Positions 35,116 to 43,769 of a stretch of DNA of 64,000 nucleotides are shown here, in pieces. The stretch is from the NCBI RefSeq assembly GCF_910588665.1, contig NZ_CAJUPR010000004.1, forward strand, positions 14,593-78,592. The letters are read 5' to 3'. A model generated the notes under the pieces. That model saw only the letters and a program-made list of their open reading frames with translations, was not told the DNA's origin and searched no databases. The DNA is from an uncultured Brachyspira sp. (lineage in GTDB: Bacteria > Spirochaetota > Brachyspiria > Brachyspirales > Brachyspiraceae). Position 1 is the first letter of the stretch. Each line of letters starts with the position of its first letter. A program made the translations under genes and the position numbers.

Positions 35116-36702
35116 CTAACTATATATTCTAAAATCCATTTCTGGAAATATGTCGTCTCTCCATTCTATTTTTTTCAGCCATTCTTCATTTAAATCCCTG
35201 TTTTTTATGGCATAATAGAGATCCGTAAATCTTTTTATATAAAGCTTGGTGATATTAACAGCATAATCAACCATAGTGCCTGTATGCATAATGAAAGCCC
35301 AATCGCTGCTTTGCGCAAGCAGTAATTCCCTTGCCGCCTGATTAAGAGCCCTTTCATAAATCCCAGTTTCATTATAATAATCATGTGCTAATTCTATCAT
35401 TCTTTCAGCTGCTTTATGCAAATGTCTGTATATCCAGCCGTTAGTACCATTCAGCCATACTTCCCCGTATCCGTTAGCTCCCCAGCTTGACATAGACGGC
35501 ATAGATATCTGATTAACAGGATGTCTTTCTAAATATTCTTTAGGCGTTATTGTTTCTATTGTATTCTGATCATGATGAATCTTTCTCATTAGGAATTCTA
35601 TAAACATAGGACCTTCATACCACCAATGTCCGAAAAGCTCCGCATCATAAGGCGATACTATTATAGGAGGTCTGTCCATAACGGAAGCTAAATATTCAAT
35701 CTGTTTTTCTCTGTTAAACATAAAGTTTCCAGCATGCTCTCCTGCAGATTCCATAGCCCATTGAGGATTATAGGGTTCTTTAGCGCAGTCTTTTCCTGTA
35801 ATTCTATAATATTTTATTCCAGTATTTTTTCTTAGACCGTTGCTTTGTATAAAATCTTTAATATATTCAAAAGGTAAATCATAGCCTATATCTCTGTAAA
35901 ATTCTCTGTATCTGAAATCTCCCGGATATCCTACTTCTGCACTCCATACACTTCTTGAACTTTCTATATCTCTTCCGAAAGCAGCAACTCTGCTATCTCT
36001 GGAACAGTACAGAGGCGCATAAACTCCGTATTTAGGCACTTTATCTGCATACATTATTCCATGAGTATCAACAAAGAAATATTTTATCCCATTGTTGGCA
36101 AGATGTTTTTCCAATCCTGGAAAGAAGCCGCATTCTCCAAGCCATATACCAACAGGTTTTCTGCCAAGATGTTTTTCATGTGTTTTTACTGCCATTTTTA
36201 ACTGAGCTTCTATTGCTTTAGGATATTCCTGCATAAACGGAAAAAATCCATGAGTAGCGCCGCAAGTAATTATCTCTAAATTTCCTCTTTCTAAGAAGTA
36301 TCTGAAACCATTTAATATATTCTTATTGTATTTATAAACAAAAATATCTCTTATCTTCTTAAACTTATCTCTATAGAACTCAGCTGTATGATGAAAATTA
36401 GGATCCAGTGATGTTCTTTCGCATTCCATATCGGAGAGCTTGATTAATTTTTCTATATAATTAACATATCTATTTTGAAGAAGCTCATTAGCAAGCATAT
36501 TCATAAGCGGAGGAGTAACGCTCATAGTTATTTTAAAATTTATACCGTCATTAACCATTCTGTCATAAGCATCTAGTAAGGGTATATATGTTTCGGTAAT
36601 AGCTTCATAAAGCCATTCTTCCTCTAAAAAATTTTCATGTTCAGGATGCCGCACATATGGTAAGTGGGCATGAAGAACTAAAGCTAAATAGCCTTTTGAC
36701 AT
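35116..36702 (-). CDS. GH57 1,4-alpha-glucan branching enzyme family
   Basis: Cytoplasmic enzyme of 528 residues likely introducing alpha-1,6 branches in glycogen. The barrel opens LALVLHAHLPYVRHPE. The nucleophile is E190 in GIWLGECGFFPGLE and the acid is D353 in VSPYDAELFGHWWYEGP; the aspartate position equals that of the characterised Thermus branching enzyme. A conserved tryptophan-rich helical domain (SSWGANGYGEVWLNG, then LLAQSSDWAFIMHTGT) follows, as in the branching subgroup and DUF1957. It is a single gene with its own promoter. Hydrolytic side activity cannot be excluded. Confidence 0.87.
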   Translation of the reverse strand: MSKGYLALVLHAHLPYVRHPEHENFLEEEWLYEAITETYIPLLDAYDRMVNDGINFKITMSVTPPLMNMLANELLQNRYVNYIEKLIKLSDMECERTSLDPNFHHTAEFYRDKFKKIRDIFVYKYNKNILNGFRYFLERGNLEIITCGATHGFFPFMQEYPKAIEAQLKMAVKTHEKHLGRKPVGIWLGECGFFPGLEKHLANNGIKYFFVDTHGIMYADKVPKYGVYAPLYCSRDSRVAAFGRDIESSRSVWSAEVGYPGDFRYREFYRDIGYDLPFEYIKDFIQSNGLRKNTGIKYYRITGKDCAKEPYNPQWAMESAGEHAGNFMFNREKQIEYLASVMDRPPIIVSPYDAELFGHWWYEGPMFIEFLMRKIHHDQNTIETITPKEYLERHPVNQISMPSMSSWGANGYGEVWLNGTNGWIYRHLHKAAERMIELAHDYYNETGIYERALNQAARELLLAQSSDWAFIMHTGTMVDYAVNITKLYIKRFTDLYYAIKNRDLNEEWLKKIEWRDDIFPEMDFRIYS

Positions 36703-36733
36703 AAATTATTCCTTAAGTTAAAGTTATATAAAT

Positions 36734-36762
36734 AGTATATAAAATATAAATATTAAAATCAA
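36734..36762 (-). promoter_or_regulatory. Promoter of the GH57 branching-type gene
   Basis: Minus strand TTGATT (36762-36757), 17 bp, TATACT (36739-36734), the same two boxes and spacing as the mutS promoter. Confidence 0.6.
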
Positions 36763-36826
36763 GACTTTAAATAAGTTTATCATTAAAAAATAATAACTTC
36801 AATTTAAACTTCTCTGCAGTAAAATA

Positions 36827-37216
36827 CTATAAAACTTTTTTACAGTTATTACAGACACCTGTAAAAACTATATCATGCTTAACTATTTTAATATCATATT
36901 CTTTTGAAACCAATTCATCTAATTTTTTCTGATATTCCATAGGTATATCGGACAGCTTTTTGCATTTACTGCATTGAAAATGATAATGCTCATTTGTTAT
37001 ATGATCGAAACGGACTGCATCATCTATTATAGATAATTTTTGTATATCTTTAGTTTCCGATAATAAATTTAAATTTCTATATACCGTTCCCAAACTTATA
37101 GAGGGAAAGTTCGGCTTAATATAATTATACACTTCCTCAGAAGTAGGGTGATTTTTTAATTCTCTTACTGCATTTAAAATCACTTGTTTTTGTATTGTAT
37201 TTCTAGTATTATTCAT
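36827..37216 (-). CDS. Fur/PerR family metal-dependent repressor
   Basis: DNA-binding regulator of 129 residues. A winged helix with HPTSEEVYNYIKPNFPSISLGTVYRNLNLL is followed by the metal-binding dimer domain with DDAVRFDHITNEHYHFQC. Two CxxC pairs (CSKC and CNNC) form the structural zinc site. The short length and DAVRFDH resemble PerR, the peroxide sensor, more than Fur, which would suit an oxygen-sensitive anaerobe, but the distinction is not certain. GGGA lies before the ATG. An inverted repeat overlaps its promoter, suggesting autoregulation. Confidence 0.88.
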   Translation of the reverse strand: MNNTRNTIQKQVILNAVRELKNHPTSEEVYNYIKPNFPSISLGTVYRNLNLLSETKDIQKLSIIDDAVRFDHITNEHYHFQCSKCKKLSDIPMEYQKKLDELVSKEYDIKIVKHDIVFTGVCNNCKKVL

Positions 37217-37247
37217 AATTAATTCCCTTGTTTAAGAACTAAAACAA

Positions 37248-37271
37248 TTAATAATTAATCTTAATTAGTAA
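37248..37271. promoter_or_regulatory. Candidate Fur/PerR operator
   Basis: TTAATAATTAA (37248-37258) and TTAATTAGTAA (37261-37271) form an inverted repeat with one mismatch in 11 bp and a 2-bp spacer. It covers the -10 end and start site of the regulator's own promoter. Confidence 0.5.
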
Positions 37272-37298
37272 TATTATATTAAGTAAATTATTTGTCAA
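37271..37298 (-). promoter_or_regulatory. Promoter of the Fur/PerR gene
   Basis: Minus strand TTGACA (37298-37293), 16 bp, TAATAT (37276-37271). A TATAAT overlaps it at 37278-37273. Confidence 0.6.
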
Positions 37299-37337
37299 GG
37301 ATAAAATATTATTTTATATAAATAATACTTAAAAATA

Positions 37338-37886
37338 TTATTTATATAAGTTTACATAATCTATTGATAAATTATGAGAATCTTCTGTAAAACTGTTTAT
37401 AATAATTATTTTATAATCGTAACCCTTATATGTATATATTTCAGCTAAAATACTGCCTTCATCATCATCTAATAACTGCTTATCCAATTGTATATTATTT
37501 GATGATAAAATATCCAAAATATTTTCACAGAAAACTTCCGCATTATCAGAGCTATTAATGGTTATCTGAGATATGAAATCATTATCGGTAAATACTATAA
37601 GCTCTGCTTCATCTTCACGGATTTTTATATTCTTTCTTAAAATATTATTAGCTACTGAAGATACTTCAATATCAAACATTTCCGATAAACTCTCAAAAGA
37701 GTTTTTAAAAGAAAGAGAGGCTAATGATTTTATATTATTATTTCTGAAACCTATTATATTGTAATAGGTAAAAGGACTTGTTATGCTTACAGCCTCATAA
37801 GAAGTTATATTCTTATGAATTATATTTGCTATTGCTATAAAAATAATAAAAAAACATGCAAATACTATAGACTTAACAGCTCTCAT
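37338..37886 (-). CDS. Hypothetical exported or membrane-anchored protein
   Basis: Unrecognised protein of 182 residues. Residues about 5-24 form one hydrophobic segment (IVFACFFIIFIAIANII), which is either an anchor or an uncleaved signal. The rest is extracytoplasmic, acidic and mixed helix/strand (DEAELIVFTDNDFISQITI). AAGAG precedes the ATG. It follows the ComFB gene by 46 bp on the same strand and may be co-transcribed. Confidence 0.6.
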   Translation of the reverse strand: MRAVKSIVFACFFIIFIAIANIIHKNITSYEAVSITSPFTYYNIIGFRNNNIKSLASLSFKNSFESLSEMFDIEVSSVANNILRKNIKIREDEAELIVFTDNDFISQITINSSDNAEVFCENILDILSSNNIQLDKQLLDDDEGSILAEIYTYKGYDYKIIIINSFTEDSHNLSIDYVNLYK

Positions 37887-37932
37887 CAGTTTCTCTTAAA
37901 ATAAACAATATACCAATTAGAATAATTATTTT

Positions 37933-38607
37933 TTATTCAGCTATATTATGATTTTCTATAAGTAATATATTATCAACCTCTTCTATAGAAAATAAAGGCA
38001 TATCTCCAGCATTATAATATGAAGGCTTTATTTTAAATGACAATACATTTTCATACTGCATAAACTTCTCAGATTCAACAACTATACCAAGCTTAACTTC
38101 CATTTCTTCATTTGTATCAACTTTTTTAGGCATAAAACAAAACATAAATTTACCTGGTACATTACTTGAAACTACGGCAGGATTTGGAAAATTAACACCA
38201 TAGCCCTGAAGTATTTTTTCATCGCAGAATATATAAACTAAAGCGTTATCTATATTTTCAAAATTGTTTGAAGCAGTAATATTTCCCATTATGCTGGGAT
38301 ATGTTAAATAATAACCGCTTTCATCAATTGTAGGAACAGATTCTAATAAAGTATTTTCCTTTCTTCTAGCCACTATTTCGCAGGCATCTGCTATAATGCT
38401 CAATATTTCCGTATTGTTTTGTACGGTATCCTTATCATAACTATGAAGAATGCCTCTGGCACTTGTAACATATTGAGGCTGAACTCTATTCAAAGTGTAT
38501 GCTATTATATCCATACGCATATTTGTATTTATTGGAATATTTTTTTCTTTTAAATATGAATCCGCCAGTTTTGAAACTTTTTGCTCCATAAGGTTTACTA
38601 AATACAT
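37933..38607 (-). CDS. ComFB-domain protein
   Basis: Cytoplasmic protein of 224 residues. The first 60 residues match the late-competence ComFB domain: VNLMEQKVSKLAD, then MRMDIIAYTLNRVQPQYVTSARGIL. Proteins with this domain have been reported to bind cyclic dinucleotides in other bacteria, so a second-messenger role is possible. The remaining 160 residues look beta-rich (GKFMFCFMPKKVDTNEEMEVK, LSFKIKPSYYNAGDMPLF) and are not recognised. GGAG is 11 bases before the ATG. No competence pilus genes are nearby. Confidence 0.72.
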   Translation of the reverse strand: MYLVNLMEQKVSKLADSYLKEKNIPINTNMRMDIIAYTLNRVQPQYVTSARGILHSYDKDTVQNNTEILSIIADACEIVARRKENTLLESVPTIDESGYYLTYPSIMGNITASNNFENIDNALVYIFCDEKILQGYGVNFPNPAVVSSNVPGKFMFCFMPKKVDTNEEMEVKLGIVVESEKFMQYENVLSFKIKPSYYNAGDMPLFSIEEVDNILLIENHNIAE

Positions 38608-38623
38608 AAATGCATTACTCCGA

Positions 38624-38655
38624 GTTTATTTATACTATAAATATAATAAATAAAC
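38624..38655. promoter_or_regulatory. Inverted repeat enclosing the -10 box of the ComFB promoter
   Basis: GTTTATTTAT (38624-38633) and ATAAATAAAC (38646-38655) form a perfect 10-bp inverted repeat with a 12-bp spacer that contains the -10 box. This suits a dimeric repressor. Confidence 0.5.
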
Positions 38656-38668
38656 TATTATTTGTCAA
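38640..38668 (-). promoter_or_regulatory. Promoter of the ComFB gene
   Basis: Minus strand TTGACA (38668-38663), 17 bp, TATATT (38645-38640). Confidence 0.65.
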
Positions 38669-38712
38669 AAAAAATTGATATTAATAAAAAATAAATTTAC
38701 AAAATAATTAAT

Positions 38713-39729
38713 TTATTTAGTAATGCTGAATAAAAATAATTCAAAATGTGCTTTGAATATATTATTAGGAACTGTAACATTTAAAGTATTAAGGTATGAT
38801 ATTCTAGATATTATATCAACTACCTCTTCTAAAGTAAAAAATTTTAAAGAAGCTTTTTTCTTTTTAAGTATAAATTCCGAAATTTTTGTTATCCTGCTTA
38901 TCTCATTTAATGTAGTCTGAGGAGTAAATATTTTCATATAGTAAATAGCTAAAAAATTATTCATCATCAGTGTTAAAGAAGAAGAAGCATCTTGATCCAG
39001 TCTATGCATTATACTGAAGCATTTTTTTCTGTTTCTTTCAAAAACTGCATCTAAAAAATCAAAAATATTTCTGTTTTTTGATACATAAGTAAAATCGGAT
39101 ATATCTTCAACATTCAGATATTCCTTTTCATTATAACTGCAAATCTTATTAAGTTCTGAATAAAGAGAGCAGTAATTCAAATTTATATTATTAATTAAAT
39201 ATTCTACAGCATCGGAGGATATTTTTTTACCCTGCTTTATAATGTAAGAATTAATTAATCCTCTGAAGTCTTTTTCATTCGGAAGAGGAAAATCTATAAA
39301 ATGTATATTATTAACATCTTTCTTTTTAGAAAAATATTTATACAGAGGATCTTCTTCCAAAGAATTATCTGTTTCTAATATGACTACCGCAGTTTTTGAT
39401 GGATTAGAACAGTATTCTAAAAAATCTTCTTGAAAATTATTATATTTGTAAATTACTATAAGTCTTAATTTAGAGCCGAATGGAGGAGTGTCAGCCACTT
39501 CTAAAGGCATAAAACCTGCCGCATCATTTTTATCATAAAATACGCTGTAATTCATCTCGCTGTCTCCTTCATCTGGAAACATAGAAGAATGCATAGCCGC
39601 TATAAATGCCTTTTTAAAAAGTCTTTCCTTTCCTGTAAGTATATAAATACAGTAATTAAACGGCTCTTTTACATAATTATCTTTTATTTTTTGAAATTCA
39701 ATCTCTGTTTTTACTAAAACTTTATCCAT
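38713..39729 (-). CDS. holA: DNA polymerase III delta subunit HolA
   Basis: Clamp-loader subunit of 338 residues that opens the sliding clamp. The N-terminal domain has YCIYILTGKERLFKKAFI, the GxexxL site typical of HolA, but no functional Walker A. The middle part follows HolA order with KTAVVILETDNSLEEDPLYKYF and FRGLINSYIIKQGKKISSDA. The C-terminal collar helices (YVSKNRNIFDFLDAVF, the NiFdlldal signature) complete it. Similarity is low in sequence but correct in order and length. It sits just before the ComFB gene, which has its own promoter. Confidence 0.85.
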   Translation of the reverse strand: MDKVLVKTEIEFQKIKDNYVKEPFNYCIYILTGKERLFKKAFIAAMHSSMFPDEGDSEMNYSVFYDKNDAAGFMPLEVADTPPFGSKLRLIVIYKYNNFQEDFLEYCSNPSKTAVVILETDNSLEEDPLYKYFSKKKDVNNIHFIDFPLPNEKDFRGLINSYIIKQGKKISSDAVEYLINNINLNYCSLYSELNKICSYNEKEYLNVEDISDFTYVSKNRNIFDFLDAVFERNRKKCFSIMHRLDQDASSSLTLMMNNFLAIYYMKIFTPQTTLNEISRITKISEFILKKKKASLKFFTLEEVVDIISRISYLNTLNVTVPNNIFKAHFELFLFSITK

Positions 39730-39776
39730 AATAATTATATAATATCATATATTTTTTTATATACAATAAGGGTAAA

Positions 39777-40205
39777 TCATATAGCATTTTTCTTTTTTTT
39801 GGCTATATCTATAAATACTCTTATTTCTATTTTGCATTCATCGGAGGCATCTAATTTTACATTTTTTATTATAGCATATACTCTGTTTCTCTTATCTTCC
39901 ATTTTATACGATATCAGAGGGGAAATAATGCTTGGAACATATCCCAGTCTGAAATCAAAGCTTCTGTCATAAATAGCTATAGCGAATCTGTCATAAGGAT
40001 TTGTCATGTCACGGAGAAGATTAATCGGTTCATTTTTTAATAATAAATCTATAACATCCCTGCCGTTATTATATTTATATCCTGCAACGAAAAAATCTAT
40101 ATAATATTTCTTTGTTTTATAATTTCTGTTTATAATAATTCTCTTGAAACTCTCTTCATGATTAATTAAGCAAGTAATATGTACTGTATTTTTATTCATA
40201 AACAA
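39777..40205 (-). CDS. Stand-alone HIRAN-domain protein
   Basis: Protein of 142 residues made almost entirely of a HIRAN domain: FFVAGYKYNNGRDVIDLLLK, then EPINLLRDMTNPYDRFAIAI and FRLGYVPSIISPLIS, the LxRexxNPyDxxAIxV and GYVP signatures. HIRAN domains bind DNA ends, notably 3' ends at stalled forks in eukaryotic HLTF; bacterial stand-alone versions are mostly uncharacterised. The TTG at 40205 has AAGG at nine bases, while the in-frame ATG at 40199 is 15 bases away, so I keep TTG. It is immediately upstream of holA and probably co-transcribed, which suits a replication or repair role. The tail is lysine-rich. Confidence 0.75.
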   Translation of the reverse strand: MFMNKNTVHITCLINHEESFKRIIINRNYKTKKYYIDFFVAGYKYNNGRDVIDLLLKNEPINLLRDMTNPYDRFAIAIYDRSFDFRLGYVPSIISPLISYKMEDKRNRVYAIIKNVKLDASDECKIEIRVFIDIAKKKKNAI

Positions 40206-40239
40206 AAAGGCTTACCTTATTTTTTAATGCATTGTACAA

Positions 40240-40268
40240 ATTCTACTTCAATTCAAATATTCTGTCAA
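40240..40268 (-). promoter_or_regulatory. Promoter of the HIRAN-holA unit
   Basis: Minus strand TTGACA (40268-40263), 17 bp, TAGAAT (40245-40240). Confidence 0.65.
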
Positions 40269-40361
40269 GAGATTATTTAATATAATAAAAAATTAACTGT
40301 AATTTTATTGTAAATAAATATTAATCTTTTAATTTCTTTAATAAAAGTATTTTTTCCCATA

Positions 40362-40390
40362 TTGATATAAATGCAAACATATATTAAAAT
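40362..40390 (+). promoter_or_regulatory. Promoter of the TPR gene unit
   Basis: TTGATA (40362-40367), 17 bp, TAAAAT (40385-40390), about 29 bp before the ATG. Confidence 0.55.
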
Positions 40391-40418
40391 TATTTAAACT
40401 GAAAATTATGGAGTTATA

Positions 40419-42365
40419 ATGATATTGCTTATTAGAAAATCTTTTATTATACTGCTGATTTTTATATTAAGTTCTGTTAATATATTTTCGCAGATAAGCG
40501 GCAATGATGAAGAAAATATATATAAAGATTCGGAATATATAAGAAATGAAGAGGAGGCAAAAGCTGCATACTCTTTGGCTTTATACTATAAAGAGAGGGC
40601 GTTTGCATCAAAAACTCAGAATATGGAAACTATAAAAGATTTAGAAAGTGCTAAAATAATTCTTGAAGAAGTTGTAAAGTATGTTGAAGATATAAATGTA
40701 TATACGGCGCTTGCAGAAACTTATGAGGTTTTAGGCGAATATTATAAGAGTTCTGAAATTTATGATAAATTAGTTATTAGTTATCCTGAAAATACAGATA
40801 TACTGCTTAAGGCTGCAGAGAGAAATATATTTATTATTAATAATACTGATAAGGCAAGATATTATCTTAATACTGCTTATGAAATAGATAATTCATATAA
40901 TGATGTTTTAATATTATTAGGTTTCACATACTATGAAAGAAGAGAACTTGATAAAGCTGTGTACTATTTTTCTAAAGTAGATGAGACTGTAAAACCTAGA
41001 AATGATAATAACTATCTTAATTATTATCATTTCTATTATGGTATGAGCGAGTTTTATTTAAGCAGATTTTCTAATGCTATTAACAGATTAAATAAGCTTA
41101 AAAATGTTCAGTTGTCTCCTTCAGATAAATATAATGCATCTTATGGTATAGTAAAAAGCTATCAGGCTTTGGAGAAATATAATGCGGCTTATTCAAACAG
41201 CATAGTTATAGATGACGCTTTATTTTTAAGCGCTTATTTAAGTTTTATGGCAGATAAATATAATAATGAATTATTTAATGAAATAGATCCTTCATATTCT
41301 AATACACCTAAGATACTATCTATAATAATGGAGGCTCATAATTCTAATTACAGCAATGCTCTTAATATGATTGAAACAGATTTGGACAGAAAGAATATAG
41401 ATTTAGATATTATACAGACATATTATAAAATGATTTATGATACAGGAAATATAAATGATAAAATAAGCGCAGAAATTGATATTATATCATTTTACTTTAT
41501 GATTAATAATATAGATGCATTGCCCAGTCATATAGATAATTTAATAAGATATGATAAGAGCGGTAAGTTTAATAATTTATATTTGCAGGCGGCTTTGGAG
41601 TTTAAAAATCAAAATAACTATAAAATGTCAAAAGAAATGCTTGAAAAATATTTGTCTTTAAATAATATAAATATAAAAGAAAATGAATTAGTATCTTTGG
41701 TATTAACAGCCTGCGATATAGGGGAGGGCGGTTTAGCAATGAAAGCCGTTGAAAAATTTGAAAAAACTAAATATTCATATAGTTATTTAAAAGCTTATGC
41801 CTCTTTAATGAATAAAGATAATGAAAATGCATATAAATATTTAAATGAAGATTTTAAATATTTTTCTAATAATAAATCTAATACCAATTCATTTAGATTG
41901 AATATTCCTTATATGACATCATTAGCTATGGATAATAGGGATTGTGCATTATTGTATGCAAATTATAAATATTCTATAGACACAAATAAAGCGGAAAATA
42001 TTAATAGTTTGTCTTGGGCTTTGGTATCTTTAGGCGAAGATCTTGATAAGGCAATAGATCTTTCAAAGGAGGCAATTAAATTAAATCCGAATTCTCCGCA
42101 TTATATAGACACGCTTGGAGTTGCATATTATAAAAAAGGAGATTATGATAATGCTTTAAAAACTTTATTAAAAGCGGCGCTTTATCTGGATGATAATTCT
42201 ATGGCGGAAATATATGCACATATAGCTGATGCTTATTATGCTAAAAATGATTATAAAAGCGCTCTTAAATACTATAGAAAATCAATATCTTCATATAAAA
42301 AAGAATTTGATTATGATGAGAGCAGAATAAAAGATAGAATTAGAAATTTAACCGAGAATGAATAA
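40419..42365 (+). CDS. Exported TPR-repeat protein
   Basis: Exported protein of 648 residues. The signal peptide is residues 1-24 (SFIILLIFILSSVNIFS, cleavage near FSQ). TPR units follow (INVYTALAETYEVLGEYYKSSEIY, DVLILLGFTYYERRELDKAVYYF), then a long less regular helical middle. Clear C-terminal TPRs are NPNSPHYIDTLGVAYYKKGDYDNAL and AEIYAHIADAYYAKNDYKSALKYY. GGAG precedes the ATG. It is followed by a LolA-like exported protein gene and rsmG. A role as a periplasmic or outer-membrane assembly scaffold is likely by analogy. Confidence 0.8.
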   Translation: MILLIRKSFIILLIFILSSVNIFSQISGNDEENIYKDSEYIRNEEEAKAAYSLALYYKERAFASKTQNMETIKDLESAKIILEEVVKYVEDINVYTALAETYEVLGEYYKSSEIYDKLVISYPENTDILLKAAERNIFIINNTDKARYYLNTAYEIDNSYNDVLILLGFTYYERRELDKAVYYFSKVDETVKPRNDNNYLNYYHFYYGMSEFYLSRFSNAINRLNKLKNVQLSPSDKYNASYGIVKSYQALEKYNAAYSNSIVIDDALFLSAYLSFMADKYNNELFNEIDPSYSNTPKILSIIMEAHNSNYSNALNMIETDLDRKNIDLDIIQTYYKMIYDTGNINDKISAEIDIISFYFMINNIDALPSHIDNLIRYDKSGKFNNLYLQAALEFKNQNNYKMSKEMLEKYLSLNNINIKENELVSLVLTACDIGEGGLAMKAVEKFEKTKYSYSYLKAYASLMNKDNENAYKYLNEDFKYFSNNKSNTNSFRLNIPYMTSLAMDNRDCALLYANYKYSIDTNKAENINSLSWALVSLGEDLDKAIDLSKEAIKLNPNSPHYIDTLGVAYYKKGDYDNALKTLLKAALYLDDNSMAEIYAHIADAYYAKNDYKSALKYYRKSISSYKKEFDYDESRIKDRIRNLTENE

Positions 42366-42416
42366 ACGGGTTTTAATCTACTAGTATAACTTTTAATTTT
42401 TATAGGATATTAATAT

Positions 42417-43136
42417 ATGATGAACAGGAATATTATTTTTGCGGCTGTATTTATATTGATTTCAGCTGCTGCATTTGGTCAAAATGAAAATGATATAATG
42501 AAAGAGGCTTTTAACAGATTATCAAAGTCTCCTTTTACTTCAATATTTTCATCGGGAGGAGCATTTTACAGCGGAGATGATTTGGATCAAATGCCTATGC
42601 TTGTTAATTATTATAAAAACGGAAATAATAAATATATGAATGTTTCCGACGGTCTTTTTGGAAGTATGATAATGGATGCTAAGGTTAATAATAACAGTCT
42701 TATACTTAACCTGCCTGAACTTAAATCTCCTATTAAAAGAAACTTTGATGAGTTTGCTTTAGATGCTCCTATTATGCGTTTTCCTAAGGTTTATGCTGAT
42801 ATACTGGATTATAAATTTATAGATTTATCAAAAAAAATAATAAGCAGCAATATAACTTTAGGAAGAAATTGGCATACACTTAAGATAGAATATAATGACA
42901 GAGTAGACACAATAGTATTTTCTGCAAGTACCTATAGGGTAAGAACTTTTTCCACTGCTTTTATGGATAATATTGTTAATGTGGAGTTGGGAGACTATAG
43001 TACAGTTAATAATATGCCTTATCCTAAAGAGTTTATAATGAAAAGCAAGGCTGATAAAAGAGAACTGCATTATAATATTACAAATGTATTTTCAGGAGAT
43101 AAAGCAAAAAAAGAAGCTGAAAAATTGGGCTGGTAA
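42417..43136 (+). CDS. Exported hypothetical protein, possibly LolA/LolB-like fold
   Basis: Exported protein of 239 residues. The signal peptide is residues 1-20 (NIIFAAVFILISAAAFGQ). The mature part alternates strands (NGNNKYMNVSDGLFGSMIMDAK, WHTLKIEYNDRVDTIVFSAS) and ends AKKEAEKLGW. The layout of strands with a conserved Asp-containing turn recalls the LolA/LolB type of half-barrel that carries lipids or lipoproteins, but no signature motif confirms it. It lies 51 bp after the TPR gene and 3 bp before rsmG, so all three share a transcript. Confidence 0.6.
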   Translation: MMNRNIIFAAVFILISAAAFGQNENDIMKEAFNRLSKSPFTSIFSSGGAFYSGDDLDQMPMLVNYYKNGNNKYMNVSDGLFGSMIMDAKVNNNSLILNLPELKSPIKRNFDEFALDAPIMRFPKVYADILDYKFIDLSKKIISSNITLGRNWHTLKIEYNDRVDTIVFSASTYRVRTFSTAFMDNIVNVELGDYSTVNNMPYPKEFIMKSKADKRELHYNITNVFSGDKAKKEAEKLGW

Positions 43137-43139
43137 TAT

Positions 43140-43769
43140 ATGAATTATGATTTCATATTGGAAAATATTGAGAGAATTACAAATATTGAAATTGATAAAG
43201 ACAGCAGAGAAAAACTTTTAAATTATGCTCATCTTGTAATCGACTATAATAAAAATGTTAATATTACGGGTGCAAAAAATGCGGAAGATTTTTTTAATGC
43301 TCATATAGCGGACAGCCTTCTTGCATTAGATATATTTTCTAATTATGATAATATAATTGATATAGGAAGCGGCAGCGGGCTTCCTTCAATACCTCTTTCC
43401 ATTATATTAAATAATAAGAAATTTACATTATGCGAATCTAAGAATAAAAAATGTATGTTTTTGAGATTAGCTAAAAAAGAATTAGATTTAACGAATATAG
43501 AAATAAAATGCATTAATGCTTATGAAATAAAAGAAAAATATGATATTATTACTTCAAGAGCTTTTTCAGATATAAATACTCTTTTAAAAATATTTGTTAA
43601 ATTAAAAAATAATAAATCTAAATTAATAGCATATAAAGGGAAAATGGAAAAGATAGAGGAAGAAATTAAAGAGGCATATATTCAAAAAAATAAGTATGAA
43701 ATAGAAATAAAAAAATTATATTCCCATAATAAAGAGCGTCATATAGTTATTATTTCAAGTTTATTTTAG
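43140..43769 (+). CDS. rsmG: 16S rRNA (guanine-527 N7) methyltransferase RsmG
   Basis: Methylates G527 of 16S rRNA; loss gives low-level streptomycin resistance in other bacteria. The 209-residue protein shows YNKNVNITG near the N-terminus, the SAM loop NIIDIGSGSGLPSIPLSI, and the acidic loop FTLCESKNKKCMFL. The catalytic region TSRAFSDINTLL follows. The ATG is 3 bp after the previous stop, so it is likely translationally coupled. Its last 20 bp overlap the end of the convergent UPF0104 gene. The assignment is firm. Confidence 0.93.
   Translation: MNYDFILENIERITNIEIDKDSREKLLNYAHLVIDYNKNVNITGAKNAEDFFNAHIADSLLALDIFSNYDNIIDIGSGSGLPSIPLSIILNNKKFTLCESKNKKCMFLRLAKKELDLTNIEIKCINAYEIKEKYDIITSRAFSDINTLLKIFVKLKNNKSKLIAYKGKMEKIEEEIKEAYIQKNKYEIEIKKLYSHNKERHIVIISSLF

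Noticed and set aside
43750..43769. 20-bp overlap of rsmG and the UPF0104 gene as a sign of a wrong stop
   Set aside because: Both C-termini read normally for their families; short convergent overlaps are ordinary.
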